NCBI GenBank assembly: GCA_963556695.1
Contig: CAUWAG010000010.1
Coordinates: 4,030,001 to 4,094,000 of the forward strand
DNA length: 64,000 nt
From: Anthostomella pinea
Taxonomy: Eukaryota; Ascomycota; Sordariomycetes; Xylariales; Xylariaceae
Direction: 5' to 3'
The position numbers and the translations under genes are program-made. The notes below the pieces were generated by a model, which searched no databases, had not been told where the DNA came from, and saw only the letters and a list, made by a program, of their open reading frames with translations. Of the stretch, positions 44,201-53,784 are shown piece by piece. Each line of letters starts with the position of its first letter. The first letter of the stretch is position 1.

Positions 44201-45401
44201 TGAGACATGGGGCGCGTCTTCGAGCTGAGGATGGATTTGTCGGGTTCGATGTCGATACAGTGGTCGTATGATCTATGCTACGGCAGCTTTGTCGCTTTAT
44301 AGGGCAGGAATACATCGATAAGGTTGTGGTAATCTGGTGGCAGCTTCTTATTGATCTCTTGTATGGTCGCGGGCTTTTTTTTCTTAAGGTATTTCTCGAT
44401 ATCCTCGTCTATGACCCTGTTTATGAAGTGCTTGTCAAACAGGTCGTTAACAAACGCGTGGTATCGCATATTGTTGAATAGGAGCCGGAGATAGACACCG
44501 GAAGATCTCCAGTGGGGCAGAGACGCACAGGGCATCCGACCCACCAAGAAGACAGATAATCAATCTCTGCACACAGAGCACAACAATCAATAGAATCAAT
44601 CATCATCCGTGTATTCAACACATATCCAGTCTCGCCTTGTGCTCCTCAAGGCTGCCCTCAGTGGCAAGGACCCGTCGGAGGTCGCACTCGGCAAGGTCTG
44701 GAGGCTCAAGGTCTGGTAGATTCACGTGTTCCAGTTGTTCAGCAGTGATCCTCGAGATCGTGACGCCTTTCTGTCGACAGAACCAAGCGAAGTTCATAAC
44801 AGAGGAGATTTTCAGGTCATCGAGTGAGCAGTCTCGCAGCTCGACCGTGTCTGTAAACCTCACCTTTCGCCTCTTCTGGCTTGGATTCGGCGTCTTGTAG
44901 CCGCCTCTGACTTGTGCAGGCCGTATGTGAAAGCAGCTACTATTACAGAATTCGGAACAGAACGTGATTTCGCATGTCCGCCAGTCGATCGCGGGATTAT
45001 GTGTACGAAGCCATAGAAAGCCAAGTATCAAGGGATGCTTGTTGCCTAGGTCTGTAAGGAAGCAGAGGAGCGTTTCTATGTGGCCATCCACCTCCATCGT
45101 CACAGCGACGAATTCTGTGACGTTTGTTTTCTGTTCCCTGTTGGTAAGGCATAGCTGTTTCGGCTTGGGAGTCGTAAAATGTTGAAGTTATGGTTTCGCG
45201 CAAAGGTATTGTCCATAAAAGAGAGTGCTGTACACCCAGAATCGAGCAATGTGACAACATTTATCTTGCCGCGGCCCCCTTGACGGACAGTCGCGTATAA
45301 GAGAAATGAATTATTGCCGGTAACTGCCGATTCGAGGTACAACACGTCCATTTCTGGCACATCCTCGTGGTCAAGGTCCTGAGGGCGCCTTTCCTCAGGA
45401 C
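41206..45401 (-). pseudogene. pol: retrotransposon pol (PR-RT-RNase H-IN-chromodomain), decayed
   Basis: The pol region is read in the -1 frame relative to gag, with later stops and shifts. The protease shows LLDSGCTALSFMDN (about 45250-45210), with a frame change near 45130. The RT has GGG, stop, [11 protein letters not shown] near 44090-44055 and the catalytic box as YLNDILIYS near 43770, where the first aspartate of YxDD is Asn. RNase H reads VVETDASDWAIGGVISQYDD (about 43345) and VTNHKNLQYF. The integrase zinc finger is broken by stops near 42640 and 42470. Its core keeps D (ISFDYITGLPE), D (LITSDRGSQFVS) and E (HPSTNGQTEILN), and the C terminus includes a chromodomain-like YRIEWRDGTTSWQPARNL. 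The stretch 42456-41206 is a long uninterrupted frame. The product is not functional as a whole. Confidence 0.9.
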
Positions 45402-45411
45402 CTACCCTTTT
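45375..45411 (-). promoter_or_regulatory. candidate frameshift/recoding signal at the gag-pol junction
   Basis: On the sense strand the gag stop TAG (45404-45402) is preceded by TCA-AAA-GGG. The stop's last base begins a perfect 10-bp stem: GGTCCTGAGG (45402-45393) pairs with CCTCAGGACC (45384-45375), with an 8-nt loop. The pol frame is open across this stretch and is the -1 frame of gag. Slippage of the AAA codon by one base lands on AAA again. The GGG does not fit the classical heptamer, and the 2-nt spacer is short. Confidence 0.5.
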
Positions 45412-45884
45412 GACTCCGCCGACGAGCCGTGAGCATTACAGGACGAGTCGTGTTGGTGGCCACCGTGACCAGCAGGAATGCCCGGCCAAGGGGTGTTCAG
45501 ATAGCTGCCCGAATACTGAGACGAGCTTGAGGAACCAGGCCAGTCATCCGCGTTCCCTTTCCAGCCGATGGCTCTGATACGGAGATCCTGCGGGTGTCCC
45601 TGCCAGAACGGGTTGGTGTTGTTATTTCCAGGGGGCGCGGAGCCTGGTCGCTCAGGAAAGGTGTTGCTGTTCTGACGCGAGAGGGGACCGTACGCAGGAG
45701 AACTGGGAGTATCAGGGCAATCCCTTTTCACGTGGTCATCTTTTCCGCAGTACAAGCAGAGGCCCTGATCTATCCGCCTCTGTCTCTCCGTCGTTGACAA
45801 GCGGCGCAGCTTAACGGTATCAATATCCATGGGGTCGCCTGCGGGGGCCGGGGTCTGCTGTGCTCGTGGGGGGTGCTGGTTCTG

Positions 45885-46160
45885 GTTGTTCTTGTTGTTG
45901 TTGTTCTTGTTGTTGTTGTTCTTGTTGTTGTTGTTCTTGTTGTTGTTGTTCTTGTTGTTGTTGTTCTTGTTGTTGTTGTTCTTGTTGTTGTTGTTCTTGT
46001 TGTTCTTGTTCTTGTTGTTGTTGTTCTTGTTGTTCTTGTTCTTGTTGTTGTTGTTCTTGTTGTTCTTGTTCTTGTTGTTGTTGTTCTTGTTGTTGTTGTT
46101 CTTGTTGTTGTTGTTCTTGTTGTTGTTGTTCTTGTTGTTGTTGTTCTTGTTGTTGTTGCC
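45885..46160. repeat. 15-bp minisatellite encoding Asn4-Lys in gag
   Basis: The unit ttgttgttgttcttg is repeated about 18 times with a few 9-bp variants (ttgttcttg). On the minus strand it reads as Asn-Asn-Asn-Asn-Lys in the gag frame. On the plus strand all three frames are open (Leu-, Val- or Cys-rich), which is an artefact of the repeat. Confidence 0.95.
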
Positions 46161-47218
46161 GTGATTCTTGTTGTTGTCCTTGTTGAACGGGTTGTTCGAG
46201 AACGGGTTCTTGTTACCCGTATGGTGCGCGTAGTCGGCGATATTCTCTGTCAGGGACCGATAGCAGTCGACTCATCCGTCGAAGTTGTTGTTCTGGGGCT
46301 TCGGGAACACACTGATCATCGCTGATTGCAGCTCGTTGTTTACCTTCTTTTTCAGCTTCTTAACCTTGGCCTTGTCGTTAAGACCCAGGTCGGATGCGAG
46401 GACCAAGAACTCTGAGAGGAAGACGCTGAAGGCAGAGTTCTTCTGCTTCAGATCGTCCATCTCACGGCTGGCATCACCAGACCTGTCGTGAGAGTCATAC
46501 GCGCGCTCCAGCCAATCGAAGAGGGTATCCGTGTCCTTCCATTCCCACCGATGCGGCTCCTCTGGGTACTTTTAGATATTCATCAAGTACGAATCCACGG
46601 CTACCCTGGCACCACCGCCCAGGCGGGAAACAGCGTACAGGATCTTGCTATATTCGGTCGAGTACTTCTTCTTCTCAACATTGAGCTTGAGGCGGGCACC
46701 GCCCTGCCAGGCTCAGTAGTCCCGTCGGCGCTTCTTGTCATCCTTCTCGTCACCATCAAACTTGTCAGGGTCAGACACCAGGGAAGAGGGCCCGTGGCCC
46801 CCTCTGCTGCCGATGCCCTGGATGCCCTGTTCGAAGGACCTGGCGAGGTTGCCGATACCGCCTTCGTACGCAGCCACCTGGCCTTTGCTCTGAGCGAGCT
46901 GGTCTCGAAGGTTCTGATTCAGGGCGTCGCCTGTGTGGACTTCCGTTTTCAGTTGCATCTGCTTCTGATCGATCATCTGCAGTGCCTCTTCCAAGGCGTT
47001 GAAGATGAGCAGGGCTTGGGTGTTGGCGGGTCTGTTGCTCCCAGGGTCAAGGGCATCGCGAAAGGAGCGGAAGTCCCCATCACAGTTGTTATTGAGGCAT
47101 GCCTGAAGAATAGTAGGCCAGGTACTGCCGAAGAGATTCTCAAGGCTCATGGGGCCGTTGACAGCATTGCCAAAGTTGCCGTCGGAAGAAGACATTGTAG
47201 GTTGAGAGAGTCCGAAGT

Positions 47219-47258
47219 GAGGGTCAGGATCAGGGTCAGGGTCAGGGTCAGGGTCAGA
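47219..47258. repeat. 6-bp tandem repeat (GGGTCA/GGATCA)n
   Basis: About six copies of agggtc lie near the gag start and encode a Asp-Pro dipeptide run on the minus strand. Confidence 0.9.
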
Positions 47259-47687
47259 TAGGTCGATGATGGTGTACGGTGTGGTCTCAGGAGGGCATGT
47301 CTCGGGGTGAAGAGGGCATATATCCGTAGCTCCTACTACTGACGCGTTTACTAATGATGATAAATCCGCAAACGTTACCAGTGCTGTAAACGCAGCATGT
47401 CTCAGACTCAACGCCATTTTCCTTGATTTCTTGAGGCTTGAGAGGTCTGTGAGCGCGTCTAAGCGCGAGAAATGGGAGGCGATTGGCTGCAACTGAGGCT
47501 CTGAAGTGACGTATCGTACGCGGAGTGACTCTGAGACTGAGGCTGGAAGCTGAACAAAGGACTGAAGCGGTGATCGTGAGGAGACTGAGACTGGTGGCTG
47601 GGAGCTGAGATCTGAGAGCGCGAAGCAAGGACTAAAGCGGTAACTGAAGTGGTGATTGTGAGGTTGATCGTATTGATCTTGTTGAAG

Positions 47688-47698
47688 GCAGAACAAAC
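47688..47698 (-). promoter_or_regulatory. putative primer binding site (possible self-primer)
   Basis: Directly after the 5' LTR the sense strand reads GTTTGTTCTGC. It does not start with TGG as a tRNA-primed site would. Nine bases (TTGTTCTGC) are exactly complementary to GCAGAACAA inside the LTR (47745-47737 on the sense strand), the arrangement expected for Tf1-like self-priming. Confidence 0.4.
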
Positions 47699-47830
47699 TG
47701 TCAGAAGGCGAACCATATGGGGGGGTAAAGATGTATGTTGTTCTGCAGAGGACTACAATACTAATCAGGCCTGGGGGCCATGTATATGTACATGAATGGT
47801 TCCTTTGTTCCCAGGATGTGCTTCCTGACA
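47699..47830 (-). repeat. 5' LTR of the Ty3/gypsy element
   Basis: 132 bp with TG...CA ends. This is the upstream LTR for the minus-strand transcript. It differs from the other LTR by two G/A changes. Confidence 0.95.
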
Positions 47831-48480
47831 CCTCGGCCGTGACGAAGTCAACGTGCTCCAGCATACTTGCACGTAGATAAGGCACATACGCCTCTCAGGG
47901 CCAGCATAATGACTGTTCCGACGGTCCTAGACATCAGGCGAGGGCCCGTAGATGTCACTCCCGAGGCCGACCACAAGTGACGAGGCCACGTGCGTCGCCG
48001 GTATGGAGTAGGTGCTATTCGTCGACCGAGTTACTGCCATACTTAGCCTGCCAAGCGAGAGTCTCGCTATAGTAGTCGGTCTCATCGTAGTACCGTATTG
48101 GCTGAAGTAGGATTGCTTTCAAATGAGTAGTCGGTTACCACCGAGTAGCTGGACCGCAGATAGATCCAGCGCTCGTAGTCGTCAAGGTAATAGCCCTCCT
48201 CACATCTGCCTTGCAATAGTTATGGGTAGCTGCAACGCGCCGAGTGAACTGTGCTGGTGTCTGCATATTTGTCTGCAGGCAGCACCAGCCAGGATACAGA
48301 AGACATTGGACAAGCTGCTGCGGGTTGGTGTGGCACAGGAACCAGGCATATCATTCGAAATAGTGGAAAAGACACGGAACACCTGTAATGCTTCACGCTC
48401 TGGTCGTGGTTCCAGCATCTCATGCTAAAGGCTAGTAAGATTTGTGTGTTACCACGATCTTTCAAATTCACCACATTCCT
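47831..48480 (-). pseudogene. unidentified coding-like sequence, upstream part of the interrupted reading frame
   Basis: From about 48205 to 48080 the minus strand reads CEEGYYLDDYERWIYLRSSY and on to a TGA, then a second piece reads YYDETDYYSETLAWQAKYGS in another frame. Near 47894-47836 it reads AYVPYLRASMLEHVDFVTAE and runs into the retrotransposon insertion point. A further open frame lies at 48474-48200. No family is recognised and the pieces are not in one frame, so the gene was either multi-exon or already decayed before the insertion. Confidence 0.35.
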
Positions 48481-48705
48481 CGGAAATCAACGAGGCCCGT
48501 ACGGAGTTTAATACCTAATTCCCTTTGTATATCTAAGTAACCATCGACTTTGGCTGCTTTCTCCAGCGAGGATCCACAAACGAGCGTAAAGCGGCCGCGG
48601 ACACAGCTGTCTCTCCACCACCCCTATTCGTACACTACTCAGACCCGGTCTCGTAGCCCGAAGGTCACCAGATCTCCGGCTTTACCCCTTTATTTGAAGT
48701 GCGTT

Positions 48706-49045
48706 TCAAGTAATTATCCGTAGTTTTGCCCAGTTTTCCAGCTGTTCCTTCCGGGCCTCCTCGCAATCATCTAATGACTCGACAAGGTCACCCTTGATCT
48801 CCTTCAGCCTGTCCTTGTTGTCCTCCTCCCATTTGTTGTGTGCGCCGTCCTCATTGGACGTAGGCTCCGCGGGGAGGCGGCTCAAGTCAAGTGTCTTCAT
48901 GCGGTGCGGCCTGTTCAACGCAGTTCTTGTAATCCTCTCTGATTCCTTCTTTCAGCTCGCTTGCCTTGCTCTCGGTCACAGCCGGGGGTGTTCCAGCTGC
49001 TCCGAGGACGGATAACGCTAAGACGGCGACGGATTATATATGCAT
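48706..49045 (-). pseudogene. broken paralogue of the small secreted protein at 39537-39881
   Basis: Starting at an ATG at 49045 the minus strand has a premature TAA at codon 4. It then reads a signal-peptide-like SVAVLALSVLGAAGTPPA, followed by KASELKEGIREDYKNCVEQA. After a stop the similarity resumes one frame away as LDLSRLPAEPTSNEDGAHNK, then NKDRLKEIKGDLVESLDDCE, ending at the TGA at 48706. The two cysteines align with those of the intact paralogue (ECVQKA/NCVEQA and KKCDD/DDCEE). One nonsense and one frameshift mutation break it. Confidence 0.65.
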
Positions 49046-50081
49046 TGTAATTTTTCTTCGTAGGTTTATTTGGTGTTAAGGTGGATGACAATGCCAACGT
49101 GGGTTGGTTAAAACTGTTGTGTGGGTTGGATGAAAGTGATGGTGGCCGTCGTTTCTGGCTTGTCATTGCGCTGCATGATAACCGCAATCCTTATTTTCTG
49201 TGGTACTGCTCAACAAGGGAAGAAGGGGGCGATATATAAGCGGGTCAGCCGCCCTTTTGTAGCAACCCGAATGTTGCCTAAAGGTTTGGCTGACCATCGG
49301 TAACCTCAATCCTATACAAAATCCCCTGCTAGCGAGGTAGGCAACAGTTCAATAAATCGTTATAGGAGTTCGCCGAGGGGATCCATAGCAAATCCTATAA
49401 AGGAAGACACGGAAGCCCGGCTGGCAGGGCGAAATGAAGTTCGGCACGCTGTCTCGTTGAACACAACCATGCCCACTATGATACCCTTGGCTCGATGGTT
49501 GTGGACGGCGACACCGTCGCTGGAGTCGACCTGGTTGCGCTGGGTCACGCGGGGTTCAAATCTTCGATACGGTGCTGCCTAGAATAATGGGGTATAGTCT
49601 AGCTCATCGCCACTCGTTTGTCGGTGAGGATTGCAGGCAACAACATTCGCCCAGCTTGTATATTCATCTCGTAACACATGTCCTTACCGCCTGCCAACTA
49701 GACGACCGGTGTTACATTCAGTAGCGAACCGCATCCCTTACTTCGGCCAGGCCCCCCGGACATACGAAGGAAACGCGACACCGCCAAGACGACATCGCCA
49801 AACTTGACGGTGATTGCAGATGTACATGCATGCAGTGTAGTAAGTATGAAAAAACACAAGTCAGAATCTTAAGTGGACGGCGGCGATGACGGCAGTTCGC
49901 AAGTCGTAGTACTAATTCAGACCTCTCATTTGATATCGTAAATAGGATATGGTCTAATTCTGAAGTGTCCCGAAGCCATGCGCAATCGACGCACGCTTCC
50001 CAACATGAACATTCAGCATTGATTCGTGACATGTCGTAAGAAAGCGATGGCCCAGCACCGGTAGGGCCAGCACGTTTGCTC
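49046..50081. other. gene-poor interval
   Basis: No gene is recognised. ggttcaaatc at 49550 resembles a pol III B box but no paired arms are seen around it. Confidence 0.5.
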
Positions 50082-51758
50082 TTATGTGATGTACCTGAAA
50101 TCCGGATGAAGGTGTCCCAGGTCGGCCTTCTGCTCCTCTGTGATCCCCACCAGGCGATTGTCGCGTCCACCGCGTGCGCGCAGCCGGTTCTCGCGCACGA
50201 CGTAGGCGACGCCAAATACTGACAGGAACAGGATGAAGATCTGAGCGACAAGGTTGATGGTGTGGCCGATGGGGAAGTTGGGCCCGTCATCGGGCAGGTA
50301 GGCCCAGACGGCAAGGATGCCACCGGCGGTGCCGAGCGACACGATCCAGCCACTGGTGACGGCGCGTACGGCGGGACCAGACGCGTTGTTGAGGCCCCAG
50401 GACAGGAACCCGGGGCCGCCGGGGAAGGCACCGACGGCTGCGTGTACGTTAACATCTGGTCTTTAAACCCGTACGGCCATTTTCTGGAAGAAGAAGGAAA
50501 GGGAACAACAAAGCTTATTCTCGAAACAAGGCTACGGGTCTTGTAATGGGATGTTTTTATACGTACCGCAGAGATAGACGCCCGCGTACTTTACGGAGCC
50601 CGTCGCGCCCCATCGCAACATGGAGAAACCGGCGATGCCCAGGAAAGTGAAGAGGCCGAGGTAGAGACCACGCATCCGCGTCTTGTCGCTGATGAAGCCG
50701 ATGAGGATGGCAACAAGGGAAGCAGCCACATAGACGGGGACCGTGTAGTACTGCGCCTCCAGAGATTCATAGCCAAGCTCTTTCAGAATGGTCGGCATGA
50801 AGACGGAAAGGCCCTGGACGGTGATGTTGATAGCGAAGAAGCCAGCAGCACACACGTAGTTGTTGATGTTGAGCAGCGCGCGCTTGACGTGGTGCGCCTG
50901 TACCTTCTCGTTGGCACGCGCCTTGTGCTCCAAGCGAAGCCGCTCAACAGCAATCCACTGTTCTCGCGCGGTGAGACGCTTATTGGTGCCCGGGCTCTGT
51001 GGCAAGATGATGGGTGCCAGCGCTGCCGCGATCATGGTGAGGATACCCTCAAAGAAAAATATGTTGCGCCACGTGTGTAACTTTGAGCCCTCGACACCCC
51101 ATTCTGGGATCTGCGAAAAACCTGCCGCCAAGAGTCCACCAAAAGCACCAGCGATCGAAGAAGCTGAGACATAGATGCCAATTCGGAAGTAAAGCTCTTC
51201 TCGCCTGTAGAATGAGCTCAGGAAGAAGGCAATGCCCGGCATTGTTCCACCCTCAAAGATGCCCAGCAAGGCACGCGCCACGCAAAGCTGGGCGAAAGTT
51301 TTGACGAAAGCTGTGCCTAGCGACACGATGCCAAAGCAAAATACAAGTCCAGGAATGTAGAATCGCGGACCAACACGCTTGAGTATGATGTTGGAAGGCA
51401 CTTCGATAGTAAGGTAGACGATATAGAAGATACTCGTGGCGATATTGAACCGGTATCCGATGAGATTCAGATCATCCGCCATGCCTTGGATGCGAGCATT
51501 GCCGATATTGACGCTGCGAAGAGACGATCAGCAAGTGAACATTCACAGCGAGCGAGGGATGTCATACCGATCAAGGAAGCAGAGCAGGTACAGAACGGTT
51601 ACGGTTGGCACCAGTTGCATGTCCAACTTCCTGCGCACGACCTTCTCTTCCTCCACGGCCCAATTGGGTGTGTCAATGGACTCATCACTTTTTGAATCGA
51701 GGACGGCGTCCCGGTGCTCGACCCGGCTTTTCTCGTCAACAGCCTGTATCGCCGCCAT
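50082..51758 (-). CDS. MFS transporter, anion:cation symporter family (Dal5/Tna1 type)
   Basis: The gene encodes a 497-aa permease of the allantoate/nicotinate-type anion:cation symporters, which take up small organic acids and vitamins at the plasma membrane. Exons are 51758-51568, 51513-50567 and 50437-50082; introns are 54 bp (GTATGA, TCGCAG) and 129 bp (GTACGT, ACGCAG). The start of TM1 reads VPTVTVLYLLCFLDRVNIGN, the family hallmark, followed by ARIQGMADDLNL. Further signature blocks are YIVYLTIEVPSNIILKRVGP and RALLGIFEGGTMPGIAFFLS. About twelve hydrophobic segments are present, with a long central loop around residues 250-275 (LEHKARANEKVQAHHVKRAL). The C terminus is hydrophilic and ends in DLGHLHPDFRYIT. 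The substrate cannot be told from the sequence. Confidence 0.92.
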
Positions 51759-53784
51759 GATGGACGAAGGAACGTGCGCTCTCGACTAGCTGACGAAGTT
51801 GTCGAGGAGAAAGAAGGGAACGAGAGAAGACAGGTCACAAACCGAGGATGGCTGGCTGGCAGACTTGGCGAACCAAGACGCGCTGATCGTATATGTATAA
51901 CCAACGGGCTGGCAGCCAACCTCCTTGTGTCTCCAATGTGCCAAAGACATGGGTATCTCCCAAGGACTAGAGTAGAGAAGAGCGACAGGGTTCGGCAGAT
52001 CAACGGAGGCCTTTGAGTGCATCAAGGCTCGACCCGTGGCCTCGCGCAGACGGATAACGTTATTCACCTCATGTTGGCAAAAAGCAGTATCAGGGTACCC
52101 CGCGAAACAGCATTGCCAACGCTTGGCGCTGCGGGGCTCCGAGCATCGTTGCTCGTCTGGACTCTGAGGCTTCAGCCCACTACCAGACCTTGGCCCTTTC
52201 ACGATGGACGGCGTGAAGGCTTGTGTCCATCTGTCCATCTAAGCTAGCCTTGACTCACAGTCAGTGCCAGCCACGGGGGCTGCCATCACTGAACCCATGA
52301 TGGACATTGAAATACTGCCGGGCCGTATTCAGGGCGTGGTCGACAGCTGTCCGGGCTGGAGCAAATGGACACAGCGGATGCCGGGGTATGGGACGCGTTG
52401 AAATCACCACTGCCGCTTGGCACACAAGCAGGCGACGGCAGGTCGAAATCATAAGACCGGCTGTTATAACCTGCGCTTTTGTCACGGTCGCACCGAAATC
52501 AGACCACCTTCTCGCAGATTCGTCTTATGGTTGCGGCACGGGTGTGTTTCACCAATTCGGAGACTGACATGAAGGACGGATGAGGTGACGTTGACTTTGG
52601 ACTGAAGTTCACTGAGTTGGAGGTGTGAGAGGGAAACATTAAATCCGTGACTTTTGCGCCACGACTTCTGGCGCAAGCCACAGGTGGCACAGTCAACATC
52701 CCAGATCAGAAGACAACATGACAGGCCTCCTCGCAGGGCATCCACCCGCCACCTCGACACAACACCTGGACGCGACCTTGGTTTCACAATACCATACACA
52801 TGTTTCGAAAGTGGGCTAAGTCAAGACGACAATCGCTGTTGCAGATAATGGCCTCTTCTGCTCTTCAGACATGGCAGGTTGAACAAGTGAGCCGTAGGAC
52901 ACACGGGAGCTTTCTCACCAATGCGAGAGTAAAGGCTCTCGAGCGCTGCCATCAACGCGCGAGACGCGCCGCAAAGTTCTGCCTGGTGCGTTTCTAGAAC
53001 AGGGGTTCGCCGTTCAGCGGTGAGCGAACATCTCGTCTTTGCTCCTGGATCCGCCCGAGGTTGTGGACATGACTACCGATTATCTCAATGGACCAGCGCC
53101 GCTGCCGCTTCGAATTATCAAGAATAATACACTAGTGGCCATACAATCATCAACGCTTGACGCTCGAATCCACGGGCAATCCAGCATGCTTGGTGCGGCC
53201 GTCAACCGTCCCGTTTGCAAGCAAGTTCACCCAGAACAGTGCATTTGTCTTGACGGTCCTGAAATCCAGTCCGTCTTGTCCGTGATTCCGCCACACCCGG
53301 CCCTCCGGTGACGTAGCAGCAGCGGCCCGCTCCGGGGCCTCGACGCGTGGAAATGACGTCTCTCTGGCCGTACAGTTGTCTTCCGGCATAGTCAGGAAGT
53401 CAACGGGCCGGTGTCCAGTTGTCCCCTAGGCCCTCGGGGTCCTCCCGGCGGTCTTGTGGCTTGGCGGACCATTCCAAGTGCAGCGAAATAGTAGCCCGCA
53501 GATGGCGGGGACGGTGGAGGAAGCTGGGCCTGGGGCTGATCTGGAGATCTCCTGATCTGGGGCTGGACTAGCTGGGGTTGCGCCGGGAGGATGACCAGGG
53601 GGTAACTTATAATAGGATTTAGGGGCTGTACAGAAGGACCAGCACTGCCCCGCCAAGTGCATGCTGAGGTTGTTCTCGCGTCCAATAAGCAGGAACGGTT
53701 CGTTATTCATCAGTGAAGACTTCCACCCACTGCTTCCACTGCTCTCACTGTTCTCAAGTCGAAATTCCGCTCCAGGATCAAGTC
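51759..53784. other. intergenic (divergent), 2 kb
   Basis: Between the MFS gene and the secreted-protein gene, only short frames are seen. No element is recognised. Confidence 0.5.

Larger units (their letters stand above)
45402..47417 (-). pseudogene. gag: retrotransposon gag with CCHC zinc knuckle and Asn/Lys repeat, decayed
   Basis: The nucleocapsid-type polyprotein lies in one frame throughout, broken by three in-frame stops (TGA near 46713, TAA near 46573, TGA near 46272). Possible starts are ATG 47417 or ATG 47195. The N terminus has a (DP)n run from a 6-bp repeat. The middle includes a capsid-like helical region (LKQKNSAFSVFLSEFLVLAS). A long NNNNK repeat (46160-45885) precedes the CCHC knuckle CLYCGKDDHVKRDC (about 45757-45716). 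The C terminus is Ser/Gly/His-rich and ends at the TAG at 45402. The stops are all explicable by single C:G to T:A changes. Confidence 0.85.
40974..47835 (-). mobile_element. complete Ty3/gypsy LTR retrotransposon (chromovirus-like), with target-site duplication
   Basis: The element spans 40979-47830 (6852 bp) in minus orientation, flanked by the 5-bp duplication CCTCG (40974-40978 and 47831-47835). Its 132-bp LTRs begin TG and end CA, with TGTCAG/CTGACA ends. They differ at two positions only (41032/47752 and 41094/47814, both G/A). The gene order is gag, protease, reverse transcriptase, RNase H, integrase, then a chromodomain-like end, the Ty3/gypsy order. gag and pol have several stops and shifts, so this copy is not autonomous despite its young LTRs. 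A polypurine tract (41115-41125) lies next to the 3' LTR. Confidence 0.93.

Noticed and set aside
45885..46160. Regularly spaced repeats resembling a CRISPR array
   Set aside because: They are head-to-tail 15-bp units without unique spacers inside a gag reading frame in a eukaryote.
45829..46325. Long plus-strand frames rich in Leu/Val/Cys
   Set aside because: They are the complement of the 15-bp gag minisatellite, where all frames are open because the repeat has no stops on that strand.
49505..49575. B-box-like ggttcaaatc suggesting a tRNA
   Set aside because: The flanking sequence does not form T or acceptor stems, and no A box lies at the right distance.
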